Below are positions 1 to 7,123 of a stretch of DNA of 7,582 bases, in pieces (position 1 is the first letter of the stretch; every line of letters starts with the position of its first letter). Origin of the DNA: Endomicrobium sp. (lineage in GTDB: Bacteria; Elusimicrobiota; Endomicrobiia; Endomicrobiales; Endomicrobiaceae). The stretch spans positions 1-7,582 of the forward strand of contig JAISRM010000164.1 of assembly GCA_031273645.1 (NCBI GenBank), given 5' to 3'. The position numbers were made by a program, and so were the translations under genes. Under the pieces are notes generated by a model. That model had not been told where the DNA came from and ran no database searches. It worked only from the letters and a program-made list of their open reading frames with translations.

Positions 1-2075
1 CGATAGGCGGTTCAGGAAGCCTCAATATAACGTCAACGGGAAATCTCAGTATTTCGGGAGCAATAAGCGGAAGCGGTAACATAAACAAAACAGCGTCTGG
101 AAATCTTACATTAAGCGGCAATAATTCTGGCTTTAGCGGGACATTTACGCAAAGCGCGGGAGCAACTACAATTTCAGCAAACAGTTTTTCGGGAGCGCAC
201 AATATAAACGGCGGAACATTGGAATTTGCGACGGGTTCGTCGGCAAGCGCCGGTTCAAGTTATGCGATAGGCGGTTCAGGAAGCCTCAATATAACGTCAA
301 CGGGAAATCTCAGTATTTCGGGAGCAATAAGCGGAAGCGGTAACATAAACAAAACGGCAGCCGGCGCTCTTACATTAAGCGGAAATAATTCCGGCTTTAG
401 CGGAACATTTACGCAAACTGTGGGAACTACTATAATTTCAGCAAACAGTTTTTCCGGCGCGCATAATATAAACGGCGGAACATTGGAATTTGCGACGGGT
501 TCGTCGGCAAGCGCCGGTTCAAGTTATGCGATAGTAAATCCGGCAATCCTCAATATCACGTCAACGGGAAATCTCAGTATTTCGGGAGCGATAAGCGGAA
601 GCGGCAACATAAACAAAACGGCAGCCGGCGCTCTTACATTAAGCGGAAATAATTCCGGCTTTAGCGGAACATTTACGCAAAGCGCGGGAACGACGACAAT
701 TTCAGCAAACAGCTTTTCCGGCACGCACAATATAAATGGCGGTATATTGGAATTTGCAACTGGTTCGTCTGCAAGCAATGGTTCAAGTTATGCAATAGGA
801 AGTTCGGCAAGGCTCAATATAACGTCTTTGGACATTCTTAGTATTTCGGGAGCGATAAGCGGAAGCGGGCAAATAAACAAAACGTCTTCAGGCTATCTTA
901 TTTTAAGCGGCAATAATTCCGAATTTAGCGGGAGTTTTACGCAAAGCGCGGGAACCACCACAATTTCAGCAAACAGCTTTGCCGGCGCGCATAATATAAC
1001 CGGCGGAATGTTGGAAATTGCAACGGGGTCGTCAATAACAAACGGTTCAACTTATGCAATAGGAGCTTCTGGAAGGCTAAATATTACAACAAGCGGGAAT
1101 TTAACTTTTAACGGAAATCAGCTTAGCGGAAGCGGACAAATAAACAAAACGTCTTCTGGAAATCTCACATTAAGCGGCAATAATTCCGGCTTTAGCGGGA
1201 CATTTACGCAAAGCGCTGGAGCAACTACAATTTCAGCAAACAGTTTTTCGGGAGCGCACAATATAACCGGCGGAACATTGAGTTTTGCGACAGGCTCATC
1301 AGCAAGCGTCGGTTCAAGTTATGCGATAGCAAATCCGGCAATCCTCAGTATCACGTCAACGGGAAATCTCAGTATTGCGGGAGCAATAAGCGGAAACGGG
1401 ACAATAAATAAAACGGCAGCCGGCGCTCTTACATTAAGCGGCAATAATTCCGGCTTTAGCGGAATATTTACGCAAAGCGCTGGAGCTACGACAATTTCAT
1501 TAAACAGTTTTGCCGGAGCGCACAATATAAACGGCGGAACATTAGATTTTGCAACGGGCTCGTCTATAACAAACGGTTCAAGTTATGCGATAGGAAGTGC
1601 GGCCAAATTAAATGTAACGTCGGCGGGAAACCTTACATTAAACGGCGCGTTAAGCGGAAACGGTCAAATAAATAAAACCGGCAGCGGAATTTTTACGCTT
1701 AACGGAAACAAAAGCGTTTTTAGCGGAACGTTTACGCAAAGCGCCGGCACAACCGAAATAAATTCGGGATTTTTTTCCGGAACAAATAATATAAACGGCG
1801 GGATTTTAAAATTTAACGACGGCGGTTTTATAAACAGCGCAATCAATGTTGTTGCGGGCGCAAGCGTAAATATAAATAACGGAGCAACAGCTTTTACGTT
1901 AGAGCCCGGAAAGATTCTTGGAGACGGTTCAATAACGAAAACGGGGTCGGGAACATTAAATATAGTCGGCATTCACAGCGGTTTCACCGGAACGTTTGAC
2001 CAAAGCGGCGGACGTACCGTGGTAACTGAGGCGGACAGAATGTTTTCTGGAACAAACGCCGTAACAGGCGCAACT
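1..2075 (+). repeat. Tandem array of 264-270 bp in-frame repeats (PATR-like, 88-90 residues each)
   Basis: Units start with the LEF-type codon triplet at 219, 483, 747, 1011, 1278, 1542 and 1806. Unit lengths are 264, 264, 264, 267, 264, 264 and 270 bases. A partial unit fills 1-218, entering at unit residue 17. Indels are whole codons, so the frame is kept. Typical unit order is ATGSS..GSSYAI, a variable six-residue patch, LNITSTGNLSISGAISGSG, INKTxxGxLTLSGNNSGFSG, then TFTQSAGTTTISANSFSG and HNINGGT. The first copies are nearly identical in DNA: bases 1-91 equal 265-355 exactly. The last unit (1806-2075) keeps only the KTGSGTLNIVG, SGFTGTFDQSGG and FSGTN anchors. The array is cut by the left edge, so the copy number is a minimum. 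It would fold as repeated beta-helix coils, by analogy with the PATR family. Confidence 0.95.
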
Positions 2076-5000
2076 CTTGAAATAACGCAAAGCGGCGGCG
2101 GAACTTTATATTACGGAGTAAAACTCGGCAATTCCGGAGTTTTATTAAATTATAATTCCGGCGATGCGCAAACTTTGTTATCGTCTTCAAAAATATCGTT
2201 TACGGGTTCAAACGCTTCGGCTTATTTTGGCAAAAGCGGCGGATTTGGAGGCAAAGCTCAATACCTGCTTGAAAATAAAATAGACAATTTAAATTTCAAT
2301 AAAATAACATTTGACAATTCTTTTGTAACGTTTGATTCAGACGATTTTTCGGGAGCGACGCTCTACGAGTTTATTAACTCCGAAATTGATATTGCTTCCG
2401 TGTCGTCGGCAAGAAGCGTAAGTTTTGCCGGCGTAAGCGCCGATAATTCGTTTTTAAATTTTAACATACATTTTTACGATCAAGACGGCATAACTTACGC
2501 CGAAAGCGACAAACTCCTGTCTTTAACCGCCAATGCGTTGAGTCCGGCAAATTTTGACATAGGAACGGTTCTTATTTTCGGAGACGATTTGCCGCTTCTT
2601 GACAGTTATGAAATAAATGTTTTGGGAAATGCATCTTTCAAACCTTTGACGGCCGCCTATATAATAGCGACGCAAAAACGGGCGTATAATCTTTATGTTG
2701 CGCAAAACAGAGGAAATATAGTTATAGAAGCCATAGGCGGCGTTATCGATAATATGCTTTATAAAATGAATATGACGCCGGATACGAGGGAATTTATTCT
2801 TACCAAGACGTCTTCTTATGAAGACGAATACTATCACATCAACAGAAATCTCGGAGGCACTGTTTTTGGCAGATTTACAGTTCAGGGCGCGGGAGGAACA
2901 CCGGACAGCCTTATAATATCCGGCGTTCTTATAAGCGATGACGGCGCGCCTTTGGGTGAAAAAGGATCGTTTTTTAATCTTCTGCAGGACACGCAATTCA
3001 AATTTAAAAATCTTACTTTAACCGACGCTTTTATAGAAACAAACGGTTCGGCGTTAAGAATAAGCAATGCCGGGGCTTCGGCTTTGTTTGAAGATTCTGT
3101 TATCAGAGGAAATATGTCTTTGGGAAACGGCGGCGCGATTTACGGTTCAGACGGAACTTTAGAAATAATCTCTTCGGTATTTTCGCATAATTATGCCCAA
3201 ACAAACGGCGGCGCGATAGCTCTGACAGGGAATGCGTCTGCAGAAATCACCGATTCGTCCTTTACTGACAACACTTCCGAAGGACTTGGCGGAGCAATTT
3301 ATCTTGCCGGCGGCGCAAGCGGAGTAAATTTAAAAATAATCTCTTCGCAAAACGACGTTTTATTTGGGGGAAATTATGCCGGTTCCGGCTCGGCAGGCGG
3401 CGGCTCAAACGACTTTTATCTTGAAGGAAATTCCGTTCTTGAGTTTTTTGCCTCCGAAGGAAAAACAATAAAGATTGAAGGCGGAGCGCGCTCTGAGGGA
3501 ACAAACAATGTCATAACAAAAACCGGAGAAGGATCTCTTGAATTTAGCGGCGGAGCAGAATTTGATCATAGCGGAACTTTTAATATTGATGCCGGACGCT
3601 TTGCGACTGAAGGCGCGGCGGTAAGAACCGGCATTTTAAATATAGGCGTCAACGGATTATACGATCTTCAAAATAATTCCGCATTGCAGACAACGCAGGC
3701 TGGGGAAGCCGTTATAGACGGGGCATATGAAATCGACGTCGATTTGGCTTTGCAAAAAGCGGATAAACTCTCGCTTGTTTCCGGAGACGGTTTTAATGGA
3801 GCGCTTACTCTTTATGCTGATTCAAAATTAGATTTAAATATTTTTGGAGTAGTAAAGGAAAGCCATACGAGAATCAATATTATAACTGCGCAAGGGGGAG
3901 TTACGGGACAATTTGGAAACGATCCGTTTGCTTCTTTGGGATTTACAAGGACGCTTGGCGGCGTTAACTATCTGCTTGAATATTATGAAAACGGGGTAGA
4001 TATTATAAGAATAGGCGGAAGCAATTTTTCAACTGCATTAAAAGGTTTAACGCATAATCAGCTTGAAGTTGCAACCGCGTTTGACAGAATAACGGCCGGC
4101 TTTGCCGACGGCGCGGCCATATCGCGCGATATGGCGGACATGATATTTTCCGTAGCTGATTTTGACGACGACAACGTAAAAAAGTTTCTTCTCGGCGAGC
4201 TTGCCGGTTCTATTACGGCAAATGCCATTGCGTCGGCGGCGTCAGGGTTTGGAGCAGAAGAAATACTTGAAAGAATAACTTTGCCCGGCATCAATTATGC
4301 GACGTCTAAAAGCGCGTGGGCGCAGACATATTTTTACGGGAATTCGCTTTCTGAGGACAAAAATGCGGCTGAATATAAAGCTGACGGATACGGATTTCAG
4401 GGCGGCGCCGACATTTTTATGGGATACGATTGGGTCGCCGGAGCTTACGCTTCTTACGGCGGCAAAAATATGAAACAGGGAGATTCAAAAGTTTTTGCCG
4501 ACGAAAAAGGGTTAGGCGTATACGGCGGATTATTTTTAAATAAATTGTCGCTAAAAGCCATGCTTTACGGCGCAATGTCCGATTACGACGTAAAAAGAGA
4601 AATAAGCCTGCTGGGCTTAAAAACCGGAGCAAAATTTGGAGCGTATAATTTTAAATTTGACGCGCTTGCCGAAAGAAGCGTTCCCATTAACGACTATTAC
4701 AATTTAATTCTGTTTGCGTCTTTAAAAAACGGGTATGTTATTAATGAAGAATTTTCAGAAAACGGCGGCACTCCGGCCGACATCAATATATATTCCGGCA
4801 GTTATTTAAGAAGCGAACTTTCAGGCGGATTTGGAATAAAAAATAACGATTCAAAATTAAAATGGAGCGCAAAAGTTAATGCCGGCTATCTGCTTGCCGG
4901 AGACAAACCTTTTTATAAAGGCGAATTTTCAAACACGGGCGAAAATATGGAAATATGGGGAGCAAAGCGCGACGGATTGGCGGTAGGCGCTTATGCCGGA

Positions 5001-5513
5001 GCGGATTATGAGTTAACGCCTGCGTTTAACGTTTATGCAAACGTTTCTGTAAGCTATAGCAAAAAATCGAGCGGCTATTACGCAAATGCAGGGCTTGCTT
5101 ATAAATTTTTACTTTCGTCTAAAGAAAAACATTCCTATGCGAAATCATCTTTGCTGCAAAACGCATTTGCGTCAAAGAAGGAAAAAGAAAAGCCTTCCAT
5201 ATCTTTGCTGCAAAGAGAAGATGAAAACCCATTTGTGTCCGATATTATAGAAAACAGCGGCGCCGATGAAGAGTGGCTTTATGCGCAGGAGGACGGAAAA
5301 GTAAAAATATCCGGAGAAATGTCCGGAAAACTTGCCGTAAACAAAGAAAGCAGCATATTTCTTGTAAATTACGGACCAAAACTCTATGTTTTCAAGTATA
5401 AAGAGGATGCCGAAGAATTTCTTGAGCGTTTAATATCTGCCGGCGCAAAGGTTAAAGAAAGCAATTTAAAACAGATAAACGGAGTAGAACTCAAAGACTC
5501 TATTTTGCGCTGA
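1..5513 (+). CDS. Giant autotransporter (type Va secretion) surface protein, 5' end outside window
   Basis: The frame is open from base 1 and ends at TGA 5511-5513; a TTG at 219 is only a leucine inside a repeat, so no true start is visible. Visible residue n lies at base 3n. Residues 1-691 are tandem repeats resembling autotransporter-associated beta-strand (PATR) repeats, with the core KTxxGxLTLSGNNSGFSGTF and a following INGGTLEF. Residues about 1029-1105 carry three GGAI motifs with FSHN and FTDN, as in chlamydial Pmp proteins. Residues 1349-1430 (starting LTHNQLEVATAFDRI) match the helical segment that precedes autotransporter barrels. Residues 1436-1702 form the translocator barrel, ending in GLAYKF. 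A hydrophilic tail of 134 residues follows. I see no cysteine in the whole visible protein, and tryptophan only from the barrel onward. Inferred role: the passenger is exported through its own barrel and displayed as a beta-helix, possibly for adhesion; the ligand is unknown. The family call is solid, the specific function is not. Confidence 0.93.
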   Translation, partial: IGGSGSLNITSTGNLSISGAISGSGNINKTASGNLTLSGNNSGFSGTFTQSAGATTISANSFSGAHNINGGTLEFATGSSASAGSSYAIGGSGSLNITSTGNLSISGAISGSGNINKTAAGALTLSGNNSGFSGTFTQTVGTTIISANSFSGAHNINGGTLEFATGSSASAGSSYAIVNPAILNITSTGNLSISGAISGSGNINKTAAGALTLSGNNSGFSGTFTQSAGTTTISANSFSGTHNINGGILEFATGSSASNGSSYAIGSSARLNITSLDILSISGAISGSGQINKTSSGYLILSGNNSEFSGSFTQSAGTTTISANSFAGAHNITGGMLEIATGSSITNGSTYAIGASGRLNITTSGNLTFNGNQLSGSGQINKTSSGNLTLSGNNSGFSGTFTQSAGATTISANSFSGAHNITGGTLSFATGSSASVGSSYAIANPAILSITSTGNLSIAGAISGNGTINKTAAGALTLSGNNSGFSGIFTQSAGATTISLNSFAGAHNINGGTLDFATGSSITNGSSYAIGSAAKLNVTSAGNLTLNGALSGNGQINKTGSGIFTLNGNKSVFSGTFTQSAGTTEINSGFFSGTNNINGGILKFNDGGFINSAINVVAGASVNINNGATAFTLEPGKILGDGSITKTGSGTLNIVGIHSGFTGTFDQSGGRTVVTEADRMFSGTNAVTGATLEITQSGGGTLYYGVKLGNSGVLLNYNSGDAQTLLSSSKISFTGSNASAYFGKSGGFGGKAQYLLENKIDNLNFNKITFDNSFVTFDSDDFSGATLYEFINSEIDIASVSSARSVSFAGVSADNSFLNFNIHFYDQDGITYAESDKLLSLTANALSPANFDIGTVLIFGDDLPLLDSYEINVLGNASFKPLTAAYIIATQKRAYNLYVAQNRGNIVIEAIGGVIDNMLYKMNMTPDTREFILTKTSSYEDEYYHINRNLGGTVFGRFTVQGAGGTPDSLIISGVLISDDGAPLGEKGSFFNLLQDTQFKFKNLTLTDAFIETNGSALRISNAGASALFEDSVIRGNMSLGNGGAIYGSDGTLEIISSVFSHNYAQTNGGAIALTGNASAEITDSSFTDNTSEGLGGAIYLAGGASGVNLKIISSQNDVLFGGNYAGSGSAGGGSNDFYLEGNSVLEFFASEGKTIKIEGGARSEGTNNVITKTGEGSLEFSGGAEFDHSGTFNIDAGRFATEGAAVRTGILNIGVNGLYDLQNNSALQTTQAGEAVIDGAYEIDVDLALQKADKLSLVSGDGFNGALTLYADSKLDLNIFGVVKESHTRINIITAQGGVTGQFGNDPFASLGFTRTLGGVNYLLEYYENGVDIIRIGGSNFSTALKGLTHNQLEVATAFDRITAGFADGAAISRDMADMIFSVADFDDDNVKKFLLGELAGSITANAIASAASGFGAEEILERITLPGINYATSKSAWAQTYFYGNSLSEDKNAAEYKADGYGFQGGADIFMGYDWVAGAYASYGGKNMKQGDSKVFADEKGLGVYGGLFLNKLSLKAMLYGAMSDYDVKREISLLGLKTGAKFGAYNFKFDALAERSVPINDYYNLILFASLKNGYVINEEFSENGGTPADINIYSGSYLRSELSGGFGIKNNDSKLKWSAKVNAGYLLAGDKPFYKGEFSNTGENMEIWGAKRDGLAVGAYAGADYELTPAFNVYANVSVSYSKKSSGYYANAGLAYKFLLSSKEKHSYAKSSLLQNAFASKKEKEKPSISLLQREDENPFVSDIIENSGADEEWLYAQEDGKVKISGEMSGKLAVNKESSIFLVNYGPKLYVFKYKEDAEEFLERLISAGAKVKESNLKQINGVELKDSILR
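3087..3314 (+). other. Pmp-like GGAI/FxxN repeat region within the autotransporter passenger
   Basis: Three GGAI motifs are encoded at 3129-3140, 3207-3218 and 3288-3299, spaced 26 and 27 residues apart. FSHN (3180-3191) and FTDN (3261-3272) lie between them, and a degenerate IRGN lies before the first. GGA(I/L/V) plus FxxN is the hallmark of chlamydial polymorphic outer-membrane proteins, which are also autotransporters with beta-helical passengers. The spacing of about one residue set per coil fits one beta-helix turn per repeat. A following GSNDFYLEGN segment (near 3405-3434) probably continues the same fold. The label describes similarity of motifs; it does not show chlamydial origin. Confidence 0.7.
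3519..3608 (+). repeat. Isolated single PATR-type strand repeat
   Basis: About 30 residues (1173-1202) read KTGEGSLEFSGG, then HSGTFNIDAGRF. This is the same KTGxGxLxxSG...SGTFxxxxGxx pattern as the core of the large array, but it stands alone about 1.4 kb downstream of the array end and has diverged strongly in DNA sequence. It suggests that the distal passenger is also beta-helical. Confidence 0.65.
4308..5108 (+). other. Autotransporter translocator beta-barrel domain
   Basis: Residues 1436-1702 (267 residues) have the usual length of an autotransporter barrel. It opens with KSAWAQTYFYG, then shows alternating polar and aromatic strands such as GYGFQGGADIFMGYDWVAGAYASYG, which in the family forms early barrel strands with a glycine-rich turn. 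Later strands include LGVYGGLFLNKLSLKAMLYG, LRSELSGGFGIK and LAVGAYAGADYELTPAFNVY. The last strand is YYANAGLAYKF, ending in phenylalanine as expected of a BAM-recognised terminal strand. The helical segment from LTHNQLEVATAFDRI (4047) would sit in the pore. Strand count was not computed. Confidence 0.88.
5109..5510 (+). other. Post-barrel C-terminal extension (134 residues), unknown fold
   Basis: Classical autotransporters end at the last barrel strand, but here 134 further residues follow the phenylalanine at 5106-5108. The first part is a charged linker rich in K, E and S, with SLLQ occurring twice. The final 60 residues or so look folded: SSIFLVNYG, KLYVFKYKEDAEEFLERL, SAGAKVKES, then NGVELKDSILR. 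This is a beta-alpha-beta-like pattern. It faintly resembles a SPOR-type peptidoglycan-binding domain (strand, then helix with xxAEEFLxxL, then aGaxV), but I cannot claim that. Given the barrel topology it should lie in the periplasm. Confidence 0.6.
5147..5214 (+). repeat. Short in-frame direct repeat, 14 bp, in the post-barrel linker
   Basis: The sequence atctttgctgcaaa occurs at 5147-5160 and again at 5201-5214, exactly 54 bases (18 codons) apart. It encodes SLLQ in both, followed by NAF and REDENPF. This may be a decayed duplication of one linker segment. Confidence 0.5.
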
Positions 5514-5541
5514 TTTCTGGCAGTTTGTCTTTAAAGTATTT

Positions 5542-5562
5542 GCGCGGTTTGCCCGCTTTTTT
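5542..5562 (+). terminator. Probable intrinsic terminator of the autotransporter gene
   Basis: Twenty-eight bases after the stop codon, gcgcgg (5542-5547) can pair with cccgc (5552-5556) as a five-pair GC stem with one bulged C and a TTTG loop. Six T follow directly (5557-5562). The stem is short, but placement and T-run fit Rho-independent termination and would separate this gene from the yggS operon. Confidence 0.6.
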
Positions 5563-5587
5563 ATTCATTTTAAAAAAATTAAAAATA

Positions 5588-5596
5588 TGCTATAAT
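5588..5596 (+). promoter_or_regulatory. Extended -10 promoter (TGnTATAAT) for the yggS-proC-yggU operon
   Basis: TG at 5588-5589, one spacer base and TATAAT at 5591-5596 form an exact extended -10 element for a sigma70-type polymerase. No good -35 is present; TTTTAA at 5568-5573 has the right 17-base spacing but matches only half the consensus, which an extended -10 can tolerate. Transcription would start near 5602-5604, only about 8 bases before the ATG at 5611. The leader would therefore be very short and carry no Shine-Dalgarno. Confidence 0.65.
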
Positions 5597-5610
5597 TGCT
5601 AATAAAATCA

Positions 5611-6315
5611 ATGAAAAATATAAGCGGAAATATTAATTCAATACGCAATGCCGTAAACGATATAAAGAATAAGGCCGGCGGTTCCAAAAACGTTGAAATT
5701 CTGGCAGTAACAAAAACTTTCCCGTGGCAGGACGTTTGCGAAGCCTTAAAATGCGAAATAAAAGGTATCGCAGAGAGCAAGATTCAGGAAGCGCTTGCGA
5801 AATTTGAACTTTTAGGTTCGCGCCTTGACGAAATATCCAAACATTTTATAGGTCATCTTCAGTCAAACAAAGTTAAAAAAGCCGTTGAAAATTTTGATTT
5901 AATCCAATCCTTAGACAGTTTTAAACTTGCCCAAGACATAGACAGGCATGCAAAAAACATAAATAAAATACAGTCTTGTTTGATAGAAGTTAAGGTTTCA
6001 AAAGAAGATTCCAAAACAGGAATTCCTTTTGAAGAAGTTGAAGAGCTTTACTCTTATTGCCTCAAACTTCCAAACGTCTCGGTAAACGGTCTTATGACAA
6101 TAACTCCGCTTAATTGCAGCCCGCAATCTTCAAGGCTTTATTTTAAATCTGTTTTTGGATTGTTTGAAAAAATCCGTTTATCGCATGCGGGAAACGAATT
6201 TAATATTTTGTCTATGGGAATGTCTGACGATTATAAAATAGCCGTCGAGGAAGGATCAAATATGATAAGAATAGGTTCTGCAATATTTGGAGAAAGAGAT
6301 TATGGAAATAAGTAA
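5611..6315 (+). CDS. yggS: YggS/YlmE-family pyridoxal-phosphate homeostasis protein
   Basis: This 234-residue protein is a single-domain TIM-barrel protein that binds pyridoxal 5'-phosphate and helps keep cellular PLP and amino-acid pools balanced; no enzyme activity is known for the family. Lys35 in LAVTK is the Schiff-base lysine by family alignment. Other family blocks are HFIGHLQSNK (78-87), SKEDSKTGI (130-138), GLMTI (160-164), LSMGMSDDY (200-208) and IRIGSAIFGERDY (219-231). The ATG at 5611 gives 234 residues, the usual length. A TTG at 5596 would add five residues but overlaps the -10 box, so I reject it. The usual FGEN motif is replaced by IAES (53-56). The gene's 3' end overlaps proC by 14 bases, implying co-transcription and probably translational coupling. 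Confidence 0.95.
   Translation: MKNISGNINSIRNAVNDIKNKAGGSKNVEILAVTKTFPWQDVCEALKCEIKGIAESKIQEALAKFELLGSRLDEISKHFIGHLQSNKVKKAVENFDLIQSLDSFKLAQDIDRHAKNINKIQSCLIEVKVSKEDSKTGIPFEEVEELYSYCLKLPNVSVNGLMTITPLNCSPQSSRLYFKSVFGLFEKIRLSHAGNEFNILSMGMSDDYKIAVEEGSNMIRIGSAIFGERDYGNK
6289..6292 (+). promoter_or_regulatory. Shine-Dalgarno GGAG that fixes the proC start
   Basis: GGAG lies inside the end of yggS, nine bases before the ATG at 6302. The in-frame TTG at 6287 overlaps this motif and has no ribosome site of its own, so ATG 6302 is the better start. Confidence 0.7.
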
Positions 6316-7114
6316 AAAATTTTTTTTTATCGGGTCCGGCAATATGGCTTCGGCTATTATTTCAGGTTTGCTTGCTTCAAAACTTGTGCAGCCTGAGAAC
6401 ATTGTTTGTAACGACGTTGTAAAAGAAAAGGTTTTAAATTTATCGCAAAAATTCGGCATTTCAATTGCAGAAGACAAAGGCGAAGCGATAATAGGCGCAG
6501 ACATTATTTTTCTTTCCGTAAAACCTCAAAATATGCCGGCAGTTTTTGAAGAAATCAAACAATTTGTAAAAAAAGGCGCGATTATAATTTCTATAGCAGC
6601 GGGTATAACTACGCGTTTTATAGAAGACAACATAGGAAAAGAAGTCGGCGTTATAAGAGCTATGCCAAATACTCCCGCTCTTGTTTTGGCTGGCGCGACG
6701 GCTTTGTGCAAAGGCAGATACGTGTCTGACGAACAGCTTATGAAAGCCAAAAAGCTTTTTGCCGCAATAGGAAAAGTTACGACTCTTGACGAAAGCAAAT
6801 TTGACATTATTACGGCTCTTTCTGGTTCAGGGCCGGCTTATGTTTTTTATCTGTGCGAACTTATGCAGAAAGCCGCGCAAAACATGGGGCTTGACGCAGA
6901 AATTGCAAAAGAGTTTGCCGCGCAGACCGTTTATGGTTCCGGCAAAATGCTTTCTGAAACAGGCGTTGAGGCTTGGGAGCTTAAAGAAAGAGTAAAATCG
7001 CCAAACGGCACTACCGAAGCGGCTTTAAAATATTTTGAGTCAAAAAATTTGTTTGATACGGTGCAGTCCGCAATGGGCGAAGCTGCGATAAGATCGAGGC
7101 AACTGAGTAAATAA
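6302..7114 (+). CDS. proC: Pyrroline-5-carboxylate reductase
   Basis: This 270-residue enzyme catalyses the last step of proline synthesis, reducing 1-pyrroline-5-carboxylate to L-proline with NAD(P)H in the cytoplasm. The length is normal for the family. The N-terminal Rossmann domain starts with FIGSGNMA (dinucleotide loop, residues 9-16) and continues with LSVKPQ (71-76) and RAMPNTPA (119-126). The C-terminal dimerisation and substrate domain has LSGSGPAY (173-180), then SPNGTT (233-238) and the closing AAIRSRQL. The substrate loop is normally SPGGTT, so Asn235 replaces a glycine. Codons 5-9 run through six A and nine T, a possible slippage site. It overlaps the upstream gene by 14 bases and is followed after 20 bases by yggU, so all three are probably one transcript. 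Confidence 0.97.
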   Translation: MEISKKFFFIGSGNMASAIISGLLASKLVQPENIVCNDVVKEKVLNLSQKFGISIAEDKGEAIIGADIIFLSVKPQNMPAVFEEIKQFVKKGAIIISIAAGITTRFIEDNIGKEVGVIRAMPNTPALVLAGATALCKGRYVSDEQLMKAKKLFAAIGKVTTLDESKFDIITALSGSGPAYVFYLCELMQKAAQNMGLDAEIAKEFAAQTVYGSGKMLSETGVEAWELKERVKSPNGTTEAALKYFESKNLFDTVQSAMGEAAIRSRQLSK

Positions 7115-7123
7115 CACTCCGCG

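Noticed and set aside
219..221. TTG as the start of the autotransporter gene
   Set aside because: It is the leucine of the repeated LEF element, the frame is open back to base 1, and the same repeat precedes it.
524..1972. Recurrent minus-strand reading frames with similar proteins (around 524-778, 1319-1525 and 1664-1972)
   Set aside because: They are the antisense of the tandem repeat, and their likeness to each other follows from the repeat; no ribosome sites or known motifs.
1..2075. CRISPR array
   Set aside because: Repeats are 264-270 bp, contiguous, codon-phased and translated, with no short repeat and unique spacer pattern.
2523..2996. A 157-residue minus-strand reading frame
   Set aside because: It is fully inside the autotransporter, is rich in basic and aromatic residues without a recognisable domain, and the plus-strand frame is clearly coding.
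5596..5610. TTG start adding five residues to YggS
   Set aside because: It overlaps the -10 box, and the ATG at 5611 gives the normal family length.
6786..6995. A 69-residue plus-strand frame inside proC
   Set aside because: Out-of-frame shadow of a well-conserved enzyme domain.
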